Below, piece by piece: positions 42,947-51,693 of a DNA stretch of 64,000 nucleotides. The notes beneath the pieces are model-generated. The model was given only the letters and a program-made list of their open reading frames with translations, had not been told where the DNA came from and did no database searches. Both the position numbers and the translations under genes were made by a program. Source of the stretch: Caulobacter segnis (GTDB lineage Bacteria > Pseudomonadota > Alphaproteobacteria > Caulobacterales > Caulobacteraceae); assembly GCF_029543125.1 (NCBI RefSeq), contig NZ_JARQWW010000001.1:806001-870000 (forward strand), in the 5' to 3' direction. How positions within the stretch are numbered: the stretch's first letter is position 1; each line of letters starts with the position of its first letter.

Positions 42947-43454
42947 GCTTCACTCGCCCCGGCTGCGCGGCCACGGCGTCCAACAGCAGGCGCAGCCCCT
43001 TGGCCGCCTGCTTCTCCACGACGTTCTCGGTCACGCCGAGCTTGTGGGCGATCTGCCTTTGGCTCAGGCCCTGCACCTTGCGCATGACGAAAATGGTGCG
43101 GCATCGCTGGGGAAGAGACTCGATAAGCGTGTTGATCCGGCGCAGCTCGAGACGCCCGCCGGCGAGCCGCTCGGGAGAAGGGCTCTCATCCACGACGTTC
43201 GACCACGCCAATTCCGCCACGTCGTCGAGTCCGACCACACGATTTTTCCGCATCTGGTCCAGGGCGACGTTGCGGGCCGTGGTGAAGAAGTAGGCGCGGG
43301 GGCTGGCGATCGTCTGCGGATCGACGGCGGCGGCGATCCGGCAATAGCTCTCCTGGATCACGTCATCGATCTCCACGAGCCGCAGGCTGCGACGCAGCCA
43401 GGCGCGGACGTCCGCCTCGTGGGGCAGGATCTCGCCGGCGATCCAGCGGCCCAT
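42906..43454 (-). CDS. FecI-type ECF sigma factor
   Basis: A 182-residue extracytoplasmic-function sigma factor. Region 2 (about residues 10-75, with EIDDVIQESYCRIAAAV and SPRAYFFTTARNVALDQMRKN) and region 4 (about 105-165, SLPQRCRTIFVMRKVQGLSQRQIAHKLGV and NVVEKQAAKGLRLL) are clear. It would direct RNA polymerase to the receptor promoter when released by FecR. First gene of the fecI-fecR-receptor set. Confidence 0.93.
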   Translation of the reverse strand: MGRWIAGEILPHEADVRAWLRRSLRLVEIDDVIQESYCRIAAAVDPQTIASPRAYFFTTARNVALDQMRKNRVVGLDDVAELAWSNVVDESPSPERLAGGRLELRRINTLIESLPQRCRTIFVMRKVQGLSQRQIAHKLGVTENVVEKQAAKGLRLLLDAVAAQPGRVKLEQPIQSDRRRRG

Positions 43455-43563
43455 ATTCTGATGATGAGAGATCGTGGCCCCTTAAGGCTGCGCCAAAGCT
43501 TCGGGCGCCCCGTTAGGGTCTTCTGGTGACAGGGGTTTGAAGAGCCGCGTTACGCAGCGTCAG

Positions 43564-43592
43564 GTGATCCGCCCGTGTTGCGGGCGGATCAC
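43564..43592. terminator. Perfect 12-bp hairpin after the peptidase gene
   Basis: GTGATCCGCCCG and its exact complement separated by a 5-base loop. It lies 14 bases past the stop of the minus-strand M14 peptidase gene (43606) and about 110 bases upstream of fecI, so it probably ends the peptidase transcript and insulates fecI. Confidence 0.75.
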
Positions 43593-43605
43593 TTCAGGAC
43601 GGCGT

Positions 43606-46203
43606 CTAGAACCGCGCCGACGGCGACAGGTGGTTGGAAAAGAACAGGCTGTTGAGCAGCAGGCGCTCGGTGTTCAGCCAGTACTTGCGGTGCGCCGGGT
43701 CGTCGGCGAACAACACCACATTGCCCTCACCCACGCGCGCCACCTGCGCCCAGACCGTACCCGCCGCCTGCTTGCGCAGGGCCTCGGGCAGGTAGCCGTT
43801 GACCACCGGCTGGGCGTCGATCTTGACCACGTTGGAGAAGGCGTCGGCGACCGGCGACAGCGTCACATCGGTCTCCTTGTTCACGAACAGCGCCCGTTGC
43901 GACAGACCGAAGGCCAGCGGGTGGGTGATGTCGGCGTCGGCGGACAGGGCGTTGCCGGAGCTGCGCTTCTCGGCCAGGGCGTCGCGGCGGGCGGCGAAGT
44001 CAAGGCGCTCGGCCTTGTCCTCCGCCTTCTCCTCCGCCGCCTTTGGCGCCGGCCCGGCGAGCCCCTTGGAGACCGCCCACTTGGAGCCGGCGCCGAAGGT
44101 CACCAGCGAACCGCCGCCCTGCACGAAACGGCGCAGGCCCGCCACGGTGTCGTCGCCCAGGTCGTCATAACGGCCGCCCGCCAGGACGATGCTGGTGTAG
44201 GCGCCCAGCGGCAGGCGACGCAGCTGCGCCGGATCGAGCTTGGTCGCCGGCCAGGCCAGCCGCTCGCTCAGCGAAAACCAGGTCGAGCCGATCTCGGTGG
44301 CGTTGACGCCTTCGCCCATGACCAGGGCGACCCTCGGCTTGCGCACAGGACGGACGCTTTCGCTGCCCAGGTCGATGCCGGCCGCGCTCTGGCCCGAGGC
44401 GAGACCTTGAGCGACCACGCCGGCCGAACGCGCGGCCTCATCGATCGCGGCGCGCAGCTGCGGCTCCGCCAGGGTCTGGCCGGCGGTCGGGATGACCAGC
44501 GTGCCACGCCCGAAGGCGGTCTCGCCGCCGTCGGTCCGGGCCGTGAACGGCTCGAAGGCGGCGCGGACCTTCACGCCCTGCTGCAGCAACGCCGACAGGA
44601 CGCGAGGGGCGTTCAGGTCGCGCCAGTCGACGGCGTAGGCGTAAGCGCGTTCAGGCCCGGCCACCCCGCCGACGGCGGTCGGAAGTGCGGTGACGACGGC
44701 GCCCAGCGACGGCGCGCTCTTGGCGCGACCAACCGTCAGGCCGTAGGCGGGCGCCACCGCATAGGAGGTGCTGCCATAGACGCCGCCGTTGGTCGGCGGG
44801 GTCGGCTCGAAGATCGAATGGATCAGGCGAAACTGCGGCTGAGCCGACGGCACGACCCAGGCGCTGCCGGGCCGGAAGGTCTTGCCATCCAGGGTCACCG
44901 GCGCGGCCAGGGCGTGGACGCGGATCTTGTGCTGGGCCAGCAGGTCGAGGGTCTGGCGCGACAAGCCGGGATTGGCCGGGTCGCCGAACACGAAGGCGGC
45001 GTGCTTGTAGCGACGCCCCTCTTCCGTGGCCGAGCGGAAGAACTCGCGCTGCAGGTTGAACAAGCCCTGGCGCTCGGCCACCGCGCCGCGCACCGAGGCC
45101 AGACCCGTGGCCACCTGGTTGCGGATGGTGAAGCCGAAGGTCAGCGGGCCGTTGGCGGTGTCCTGGACGAGACCGCGAGAGCTGGCCTGTTCCACCGTCA
45201 CCCCGACGCCCCCGTGGAAATCCGGGTATGTAGACCCATAAACTGCCGAGAAGTTGTCGTAGTTCTCGCCCGTGTAATAGAGTGAGCCCAGATCATCGAG
45301 GGCCTTGGCGTGATACTTCGCCAGCACCTTGTTGAACGCGTAGGACGCCTTGGGCAGCAGCGGGCTTTCCATGCTCGCCGGCGACGGCTCGAAGTAATAA
45401 GTGCTGCCCGAGCCCATCTCGTGGAAGTCGATCTGCACGTTGGGCAGCCAGCGATGGAAGACCTCCAGCTTGGCGCGCGTCTCCTTCTGGGTGACGGCCA
45501 GCCAGTCGCGGTTGAGGTCGGTGAAGTAGTGGTTTGTCCGCCCCATGGGGAACGGCTCCACGTGCTCCTTGTCGGCCGGGTCGGAGACCGGCGGATTGTT
45601 CTTCCAGGCGTTGTGCCAGTTGGCGGCGCGGTCGCGGCCGTCCGGGTTCTGAGCCGGGTCGATGATGACCACCGCCTTGTCGAGCCAGTCCTGCACCTCG
45701 GCCGAGCGGCTGGCGGCCAGGTAATAGGCGGTCAGAAGGGCCGCTTCGCCGCTGGAGGTCTCGTTGCCGTGGACGCCGTAATAGAGGCCGACCACCACCG
45801 GCGTGCGGGCCAGATCCGGCGCGGGCGCCGAGGGATCGGAGACCGCCGCGTGGGCGGCCTGCAGTTCGGCCAGACGTCCGTGGTTGGCGCCCGACGTGAT
45901 GGTCACCGCCAGAAGCGGGCGGCCTTCATAGGTGCGGCCGATCTCCTCGACGCTGACCCGGTCCGACAGCCGGTCCAGTTCCCGCAGATAGGCCACCACC
46001 TGATCGTGCCGCGTGTAGTGCGAGCCGATCGGATAGCCGAGGAAGGCTTCCGGGGTCGGGATCGCCGCATCGAAGTCGGCGGCTGCGGCCTGCGGAAAGA
46101 AGTAGCTGCTCTGGGCGGCGGCCACGGTGGGCGCGGAAGAGAGCACGGCGGCGGCGAGGAGCGCCGCGGGAGCGGCGTTCCGGAGCCAGGACTTGAAGGA
46201 CAT
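43606..46203 (-). CDS. Exported M14-family zinc carboxypeptidase-like protein
   Basis: An 865-residue secreted metallopeptidase. Signal peptide about residues 1-30. The M14 zinc site is complete: His145 and Glu148 (YGVHGNETS), His261 (IDFHEMGSG) and the catalytic Glu338 (VTVEQAS), with substrate-binding Arg/Asn in DPAQNPDGRDR. The C-terminal 500 residues form a further domain with a GATase-like or ThuA-like look (VALVMGEGVNATEIG, IVLAGGRYDDLG, VTFGAGSKWAV). It probably trims peptides in the periplasm, feeding the TonB receptor encoded just upstream (43-base gap). Confidence 0.88.
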   Translation of the reverse strand: MSFKSWLRNAAPAALLAAAVLSSAPTVAAAQSSYFFPQAAAADFDAAIPTPEAFLGYPIGSHYTRHDQVVAYLRELDRLSDRVSVEEIGRTYEGRPLLAVTITSGANHGRLAELQAAHAAVSDPSAPAPDLARTPVVVGLYYGVHGNETSSGEAALLTAYYLAASRSAEVQDWLDKAVVIIDPAQNPDGRDRAANWHNAWKNNPPVSDPADKEHVEPFPMGRTNHYFTDLNRDWLAVTQKETRAKLEVFHRWLPNVQIDFHEMGSGSTYYFEPSPASMESPLLPKASYAFNKVLAKYHAKALDDLGSLYYTGENYDNFSAVYGSTYPDFHGGVGVTVEQASSRGLVQDTANGPLTFGFTIRNQVATGLASVRGAVAERQGLFNLQREFFRSATEEGRRYKHAAFVFGDPANPGLSRQTLDLLAQHKIRVHALAAPVTLDGKTFRPGSAWVVPSAQPQFRLIHSIFEPTPPTNGGVYGSTSYAVAPAYGLTVGRAKSAPSLGAVVTALPTAVGGVAGPERAYAYAVDWRDLNAPRVLSALLQQGVKVRAAFEPFTARTDGGETAFGRGTLVIPTAGQTLAEPQLRAAIDEAARSAGVVAQGLASGQSAAGIDLGSESVRPVRKPRVALVMGEGVNATEIGSTWFSLSERLAWPATKLDPAQLRRLPLGAYTSIVLAGGRYDDLGDDTVAGLRRFVQGGGSLVTFGAGSKWAVSKGLAGPAPKAAEEKAEDKAERLDFAARRDALAEKRSSGNALSADADITHPLAFGLSQRALFVNKETDVTLSPVADAFSNVVKIDAQPVVNGYLPEALRKQAAGTVWAQVARVGEGNVVLFADDPAHRKYWLNTERLLLNSLFFSNHLSPSARF

Positions 46204-46246
46204 CGGGTCTATCCGGAGAAAAATTGAGACTGCGGTCTAGCTTGGC

Positions 46247-48868
46247 TTAGAGACGATAGTCGAAGCCGATCTGGAAGTAGCGTCCCCGCAGATCATACTG
46301 AGTGAAATCGTAGGGCGCGCGGATGCCCGGGAAGTTGGCGTCATAGGGCGGCGCTTCTTCGAAGACGTTTTCGACCTTGGCGTAGAGGGTCGTGTTCTTG
46401 ATGCCCGTCCAGCCCACATAGAGGTCGAACTGGTTGTAGTCGTCGACGCGCTTCTGGCCCGCCACGTTGGGCACCAGGTCATAGCCGGCGGTGTAGAACC
46501 AGGTGACCGAGGCGTCGAGATCGCCGAACGACCAGGCCGCGCGGGTCGTCGCCTTGTCGGCCGGCAGCGAAGGACCGCGATTGTTGCCGGCATAGTTCAC
46601 CAGCGGCCCGCCCACGGTGACCGGACGGCGATAGTCGATCACGTGGGTGTAGGCGGTCGATACGGTGAAGTCGCCGAAGGTCTCGGTGCTGAGCTTCTGG
46701 CTCAGCTCGACATCGAAGCCCGAGGTCCGCAGCTCGGTCAGGTTCTGATAGCGGTTGTAGACGGCCTGCAGCTTGCCGCGCGCGTCGCGGATCACATCGG
46801 CCGGATTGTTGGCCAGAACGATGTTGGTGGTGTTGTTGGTCCCCACCAGGTTCTCAAGCTCGATGCGGTACCAGTCGACGCTCAGCACCGTGCCCCGGCG
46901 CGGCGTCAGAACGACCCCGACATTGTACGACTTGGTGCGTTCCGGCTCGAGGTCGGTGTTGCCCACCGTGAAGAAGGTCGGGCTCTGGCGCGAACCGGGG
47001 AGGTCCGGATCGTAGGGGTCGACCACCGTGCCGTAGGAGATGTTGGTCGAGGCCGAGTTCTCTGACAGGGACGGCGCACGGAAGCCCTTGGAGGCGGAGG
47101 CGCGCAGGGTGACGGCGCTGATCGGCTTCCAGCGGATGCCGGCCTTGGGCGAGAAGGCGCTGCCGAAATCGCTGTAGTGGTCGGCGCGGCCGGCGACCTG
47201 GATCTCCAGGTTCGACAGGATCGGCAGGTTGGCTTCGGCGTAGCCGGCCACCACGTCGCGTTCACCGTCCACGGCGGCGATGGCGGGGCGGATCTGCAGG
47301 CCCGCGTCGATCTGCCAGGGGTTGGAGGAGACCAGGGACTCGTGGCGGTACTCGATGCCCGCCGCGTAGCCGATCGGCCCGGCCGGCAGGTTGAACAGCT
47401 CGCCGGAAATCTTGAAGTCGGCGCCCGCCAGCTTGGACTTGGCCGGACGCACCGTGCTCAGGCGGATGGCGTCCAGCACCGCCGGGGCGGTGGCGCCGGG
47501 CTCGTGCAGGTTCAGGCTGCCGTTGGCGAGGGCGGCGGCCAGGGTGAAGCGGTTGGCGAAGCCTGCGGCGACTTCCTCGCGCTCGTCGCTCTCGGCGGCG
47601 AAGGCGGCCAGCTCCCAGTCGAAACGGTCATGCTTGCCGCGCACGCCGCCCAAGACGCGATAAGCCTTGGAGATGTTGGTCTTCAGCGACTGGCCGAGAT
47701 CGAAGAAGGTGTACTCGATCTGGGTCGGCGCGCCGAAGGGGTTGTAGGGATTGTTGGCCGGCAGAACGTTCGAGACCGGCTCGGCCAGACCCGTATTGGC
47801 GTTCAGCGCAAAGCGACCCGCCTCCAGCGTAAAGTAGGGGCTGGAGCCGAAGATCGAGCGGCCCTTGATGTAGCTGTAGATCGCCTCGCCGAAGACCTCG
47901 ATGTTGTCCGAGATGCGCGCCGTGCCGCGGATGTAGGTCTGGTAGCGGTCGGTGGAGGGGATCAGGGTGGTGTAGGGCGCCAGGTTGATGGCGCAGGTGT
48001 TGCCCGGCAGGCCGTCGATCGGCGCGCTGGCGGTCAGGCGCATGCCTTCGGGGCAGTTGCCCTGGGCGTCGAGGAAGGGAACCGAGGCGCCGTTCACCAG
48101 GAAGCGGGCGCCCTTGGCGCTCCAGCCGTTCCAGCGCCCGCCAGGCAGTCCCGAATAGATGCCGGAGTCGGTCAGGTCGCGCTGGTCCTGATCGAGGCGC
48201 TCGCGTTCATAGGCCTCGGCGCTGAACAGGACGTTCCAGCCGTCCGACTCCAGGTCGCCATAGCCCGTCACCACCTTGCCGCGCCAGGTGTCCAGGCCGC
48301 CCTGGTCCGACGTGCCGTAGCTGGCGCCGGCCTCCACGCCCTGGAAGTTCTCACGGGTGATGATGTTGACCACCCCGGCCACGGCGTCCGAGCCATAGAT
48401 GGCCGAGGCGCCGTCCTTCAGCACCTCCATGCGCTGCACCGCCACGAGGGGCAGGGCGTTCAGATTGACGAAGGTGTCCGACAGGCCGCCCGACGGGAAG
48501 CCGTAGTTCGCCACCCGGCGGCCGTTGAGCAGGACCAGGGTGTTCTTCTGCGACAAGCCGCGAAGGCCGATGCCCGCCGAACCGGAAGCCCAGCCGCTGT
48601 TGCTGGTCTCGTTGGTGGCGTTGCCGGTGTTGGCGCTGATGGAGCGCAACAGGTCGGCCACCGTCACCTTGCCGGAGGTCTGCACCTCTTCCTGGCCGAT
48701 GACCTGCACCGGATTGAAGCCCTGGGCGGCGGCGCTGCGGATGTTGGTGCCGGTGACCACCAGAGCGTCCACATCGGTCGCCTCGGGAGCGGACGTCTGG
48801 GCCAGGGCGAGGGCGGGAAGGCTGGCCGAGGCCAGGAGGGCGAGGGCTGCGAAGGTCGATTTGGACAT
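46247..48868 (-). CDS. TonB-dependent receptor
   Basis: An 873-residue outer-membrane receptor of the large 'oar/CirA-like' group without STN domain. Signal peptide ends ALALAQ; the TonB-box-like ATDVDALVVTG leads into the plug (VNLNALPLVAVQRMEVLKDGASAIYGSDAVAGVVNI) and barrel, ending RYFQIGFDYRL. The ATG at 48868 has no purine-rich ribosome binding site (CCCTCTCCC precedes), and the frame is open to a GTG at 48931 that follows GGAAGG; the first gives the standard signal peptide. Upstream of the M14 peptidase and likely co-transcribed with it: a peptide-uptake pair. Confidence 0.92.
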   Translation of the reverse strand: MSKSTFAALALLASASLPALALAQTSAPEATDVDALVVTGTNIRSAAAQGFNPVQVIGQEEVQTSGKVTVADLLRSISANTGNATNETSNSGWASGSAGIGLRGLSQKNTLVLLNGRRVANYGFPSGGLSDTFVNLNALPLVAVQRMEVLKDGASAIYGSDAVAGVVNIITRENFQGVEAGASYGTSDQGGLDTWRGKVVTGYGDLESDGWNVLFSAEAYERERLDQDQRDLTDSGIYSGLPGGRWNGWSAKGARFLVNGASVPFLDAQGNCPEGMRLTASAPIDGLPGNTCAINLAPYTTLIPSTDRYQTYIRGTARISDNIEVFGEAIYSYIKGRSIFGSSPYFTLEAGRFALNANTGLAEPVSNVLPANNPYNPFGAPTQIEYTFFDLGQSLKTNISKAYRVLGGVRGKHDRFDWELAAFAAESDEREEVAAGFANRFTLAAALANGSLNLHEPGATAPAVLDAIRLSTVRPAKSKLAGADFKISGELFNLPAGPIGYAAGIEYRHESLVSSNPWQIDAGLQIRPAIAAVDGERDVVAGYAEANLPILSNLEIQVAGRADHYSDFGSAFSPKAGIRWKPISAVTLRASASKGFRAPSLSENSASTNISYGTVVDPYDPDLPGSRQSPTFFTVGNTDLEPERTKSYNVGVVLTPRRGTVLSVDWYRIELENLVGTNNTTNIVLANNPADVIRDARGKLQAVYNRYQNLTELRTSGFDVELSQKLSTETFGDFTVSTAYTHVIDYRRPVTVGGPLVNYAGNNRGPSLPADKATTRAAWSFGDLDASVTWFYTAGYDLVPNVAGQKRVDDYNQFDLYVGWTGIKNTTLYAKVENVFEEAPPYDANFPGIRAPYDFTQYDLRGRYFQIGFDYRL

Positions 48869-49133
48869 GGGAGAGGGCCGGCTGCTAAATTCTATCCAGC
48901 CAGTGGGATAAGCGGTGAAGCTCCCGCACACCTTCCAGAAATTCTGGAGGCGCGATCAGCCGCCCGATCCACGATTCTGTTGCTATCCATGGACTCCAGC
49001 CTGGGTGGCATTGGAGAATTCCTCACGATATCGGCGAGCGGGACATTGATCCACGCCTACCGGCGGTAGCCCGTCGTTGCGGAGCGGGGACGTGCGGGGC
49101 AGGTGAACCCGAACCCCGCGCCGGAGAGCAGGC

Positions 49134-49340
49134 ATGAACCCCAAGTCCGCCGATCGGCTCGAAGCCGCACTCCACGACGAACTCTACGGCCTCGTCGCGA
49201 CTGCCTATGACGACAATCCTGTCGCCGCGGTGATCCGTCTGCGCGCCCTGTCCGAGATCGGCGAGGCGTTGGAGTTGGAGGCGCTCATCAACCTGGCGGC
49301 CTGCCTGGCGCACCTCAAACGCGCAACCCGTCCTGACTGA
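49134..49340 (+). CDS. Small acidic helical hypothetical protein
   Basis: A 68-residue protein, Ala/Leu-rich and predicted helical (ADRLEAALHDELYGLVATAYDD, then LRALSEIGEALELEALINLAACL). GGAGAGCAGG precedes the ATG. No family is recognised. It sits between the receptor gene (divergent) and the XRE regulator (convergent, 215 bases away). Confidence 0.6.
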   Translation: MNPKSADRLEAALHDELYGLVATAYDDNPVAAVIRLRALSEIGEALELEALINLAACLAHLKRATRPD

Positions 49341-49555
49341 TCAGAGAATTAAGTCCACCGCCGGTTGGTGCGCGATTGCGCGTCTGGGGGACGACGGCAT
49401 GGTCTAGGGGAGGCCTCCCCCTAAAGGTCTCAAGCGGCCCGGTGGCCGCGACCCGTGCGGCGTGGGAACCACCACCACAGCCCCGCCCACCGCGCGGGCG
49501 CCATTCGGCGGGGCCCGTCCGTGAAGCAGCCGCGGACGGGCCTGTCGAGGCCGCC

Positions 49556-49930
49556 TCAGGCGGCGCTCTCCAGGCCGCGGCACACCGTGCGGACGAAGGT
49601 GCGGCGGCTGGCCGGGATGCGATTATAGGATTCCAGGAGCTGCAAGGCGCCAGGGGTCGCCAGCAGCGGCGTGGCGTCAAAGACCGGACCCGTGTCCACG
49701 CCCTCTTCCCCCAGCAGCCAAGCCACCGAGGTCTCCAAAGCATGGGCGATCGCTACGAGGCGAGAGGCCGAGACGCGGTTGGCGCCATGCTCGTACTTCT
49801 GAATCTGCTGGAAGGAGACCCCCACCAGCTCCGCCAAGGACTTCTGCTTCAACTGCAGCATCCGGCGCCGAAGACGCATGCGCGCACCGACCTTCACATC
49901 GAAAGCGCCGATCTTTTCTTCCCTGTGCAT
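49556..49930 (-). CDS. XRE-family transcriptional regulator
   Basis: A roughly 124-residue regulator. A Cro/C1-type helix-turn-helix spans about residues 15-75 (RMRLRRRMLQLKQKSLAELVGVSFQQIQKYEHG; recognition helix SFQQIQKYE, then NRVSASRLVAIAHALE). The C-terminal part (ALQLLESYNRIPASRRTFVRTVCRGLE) resembles the tail of small alphaproteobacterial XRE proteins. GTGGAGGG precedes the ATG. Candidate autoregulatory sites lie upstream at 50022-50080. Targets are unknown. Confidence 0.9.
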   Translation of the reverse strand: MHREEKIGAFDVKVGARMRLRRRMLQLKQKSLAELVGVSFQQIQKYEHGANRVSASRLVAIAHALETSVAWLLGEEGVDTGPVFDATPLLATPGALQLLESYNRIPASRRTFVRTVCRGLESAA

Positions 49931-50417
49931 TCGACTGCCCTCCACGTATTTCTGGACCGCCTCGGACGGCGGAAACTCAACCGACGCGAGATCATTTTCC
50001 CTCGCCCGCTCCGGTAGAGCTCATTTTGGGGATACACCCACGCTTTTGATCTTGGCAATACCCATTTTGGGTTTACCAAGCTTCCGGCAAGCGCGCCGAT
50101 CACTCGCCTGCGGGTTGCGTCAACGAGCAGATCCCTGATGCAGCAAGACTTTCCGAAGGCCTGAGGCGCGGCATCGACGAACGCGGGTTGGCAAAACGCC
50201 GCACCGGTTCCGCCGCCATCGGGCGCCGCTCTTTGACAGTCGAAGACCCGTCCGCGATCGCCCGAGGCCGCCGCAGGCCGCGAAACTCGGCGAACCCACC
50301 CATCGCGAGCGCCCGCCTCGCGCGACATAACGACGCTGCAGCTACCGGTGATTGAGCTTCTGAGGCAGCCTTGGGCCGGCGGCCTATCCTTGCCCGGCAA
50401 GGAGAACGGGGAAGAAA
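49931..50417. other. 487-base intergenic region
   Basis: Divergent spacer between the XRE regulator and the hypothetical gene at 50418. It is AT-richer than the surroundings at about 50020-50080, where the repeated CATTTTGGG element and a 30-base imperfect palindrome are found. The rest (50081-50417) shows no gene or repeat; short open frames there have no ribosome binding site or familiar sequence. Confidence 0.6.
50051..50080. promoter_or_regulatory. Imperfect palindrome, candidate XRE operator
   Basis: Inner palindrome ACCCA-TTT-TGGGT (50060-50072), flanked by outer arms CTTGG and CCAAG that also pair (slightly offset). The core CATTTTGGG recurs 41 bases away at 50022-50030. The pair lies about 90-150 bases upstream of the XRE gene start, a sensible place for self-repression or control of the divergent gene. 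Confidence 0.5.
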
Positions 50418-50732
50418 ATGGACTACCCGACAGACTGGCTCAAAGACCTACGCGCCGCGGTCAGACTTCTGGCGAGACTGGATGCCGACAGCCGCGAGGA
50501 AGCCCGCCAGATCGCGGCGGATATTGCTGCTGGCATGGGCGCGGTGTCCGCTGGCGTGCTGTTGGAAGTCGCCCGCTGCTTTGACCTCCATCGCGCCGCC
50601 CTCGACGATTACTACGGTCAGGAGGACGCCATCATCGCCAGCCTGCGGGTGCACGCCTGCCTGTGCGAAGCGCCTCGGCGCGGACGGACCCACACGCCCA
50701 GGTTGCCGATCATCGACGCCCACAGCCTTTAG
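50418..50732 (+). CDS. Hypothetical helical protein
   Basis: A 104-residue protein with a good ribosome binding site (AAGGAGAACGGGGAAG upstream). The sequence is mainly helical: WLKDLRAAVRLLARLDADSREEARQIAADIAAG, then LLEVARCFDLHRAAL and a DDYYGQEDAIIASLRVHACLC stretch. No family recognised. It ends 5 bases before the CtrA-type site, so it is not part of the pilus operon. Confidence 0.6.
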   Translation: MDYPTDWLKDLRAAVRLLARLDADSREEARQIAADIAAGMGAVSAGVLLEVARCFDLHRAALDDYYGQEDAIIASLRVHACLCEAPRRGRTHTPRLPIIDAHSL

Positions 50733-50737
50733 CGACG

Positions 50738-50752
50738 TTAACCGCACCTTAA
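50738..50752. promoter_or_regulatory. CtrA-type site TTAA-N7-TTAA upstream of the pilus locus
   Basis: TTAA-CCGCACC-TTAA matches the full CtrA box of Caulobacter-type bacteria. It lies 90 bases upstream of cpaB, the first gene of the Flp pilus locus. In Caulobacter the pilin gene is a CtrA target, so cell-cycle control of this locus is likely. Confidence 0.7.
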
Positions 50753-50841
50753 ACGCGCATGGCGCCGATTGCTATCGGAAGGCGAGTTAGCTCTAATAGT
50801 TCGCCATGCGTGCACCCAGTTTGGGTCGCGGGAGGTTGTGG

Positions 50842-51693
50842 ATGAGACCGCAAGCGGTCGGCCGGCTGTTGATCGGGTTTGGCGCGGTGCTGGGGGTCAC
50901 CCTCATCGCGTTCGGCCTGTGGCGCGTGCTCAACCCGAGCGAGTCCCCGGTTCAGACCGCCGCACCCAAGCATCAGCTGGTGGTCGCCGCCAAGCCCATC
51001 GCCCGCGGCAGCGTGCTGTCGCCCGCCGACCTGCGCGTCAGCGACGCGGACACTGCGCCCCCCGCCGACGCCTTGCCGTCCCCTTCCGCCGCCGGCGGAC
51101 AGCTGGCCAGCATGGACATTCCCCAGGGCGCAACCGTGACCCGCGCCATGCTCACCCCGATTCAGACTGCTCCGCTGGCGCTGCAGGTGCCGCAGGGTCT
51201 TAGGGCCATCAGCCTGGACGCCGATGTCGAAGCCGGCGTCGCCCGCCGTATCGCTCCCGGCGATCGCGTGGACGTGCAGGCCGTGCTCGCCGACCGCGTC
51301 TTCGGCGGCATGGGTTCGGGCCCCGACGCAGGCCGCGCGGTCACCTTGATGACCAACGTCCTCATCTTGGCCGTGGGCGAGGCGGGGGCGGCGGATCAGG
51401 GCGTGGGCGCGCGCGCCGTCACCCTCGCCCTGTCGCCCGAGCAGGTGCCTGATTTCATGCTCGCCCGCAGCCTGGGCAAGGTGTTCCTCGCCCTGCGCCG
51501 ACCCGGCGATCAGGATATGGTCACGCCGGTCTCCACGCTGGCGAGCCTGACCGGCGTCTCGGCCCCGCGCGCGCCAGCGGCCACGCCCGTGGCCGTGCGC
51601 GCGCCGGCCCGACCGCGGCCCGCCGCCATGCCGGTGGAAGTCGTCCTCGACGGACGCTCGATGCTTCAGATGCCGTCGGAGGGCGCGCGATGA
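50842..51693 (+). CDS. cpaB: Flp pilus assembly protein CpaB
   Basis: A 283-residue periplasmic/inner-membrane protein of the Flp (Tad) secretion system. An N-terminal membrane helix (about residues 8-28), then an SAF-type beta-clip domain (LVVAAKPIARGSVLSPADLRV) and an RcpC/CpaB domain (GLRAISLDADVEAGVARRIAPGDRVDV, VLILAVG). The start at 50842 has a GGGAGG ribosome binding site. It opens the operon and overlaps cpaC by 4 bases. Confidence 0.93.
   Translation: MRPQAVGRLLIGFGAVLGVTLIAFGLWRVLNPSESPVQTAAPKHQLVVAAKPIARGSVLSPADLRVSDADTAPPADALPSPSAAGGQLASMDIPQGATVTRAMLTPIQTAPLALQVPQGLRAISLDADVEAGVARRIAPGDRVDVQAVLADRVFGGMGSGPDAGRAVTLMTNVLILAVGEAGAADQGVGARAVTLALSPEQVPDFMLARSLGKVFLALRRPGDQDMVTPVSTLASLTGVSAPRAPAATPVAVRAPARPRPAAMPVEVVLDGRSMLQMPSEGAR

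Noticed and set aside
47177..49069. A 630-codon plus-strand frame opposite the second TonB receptor
   Set aside because: Shadow frame; no domain signature, while the minus strand encodes a standard receptor.
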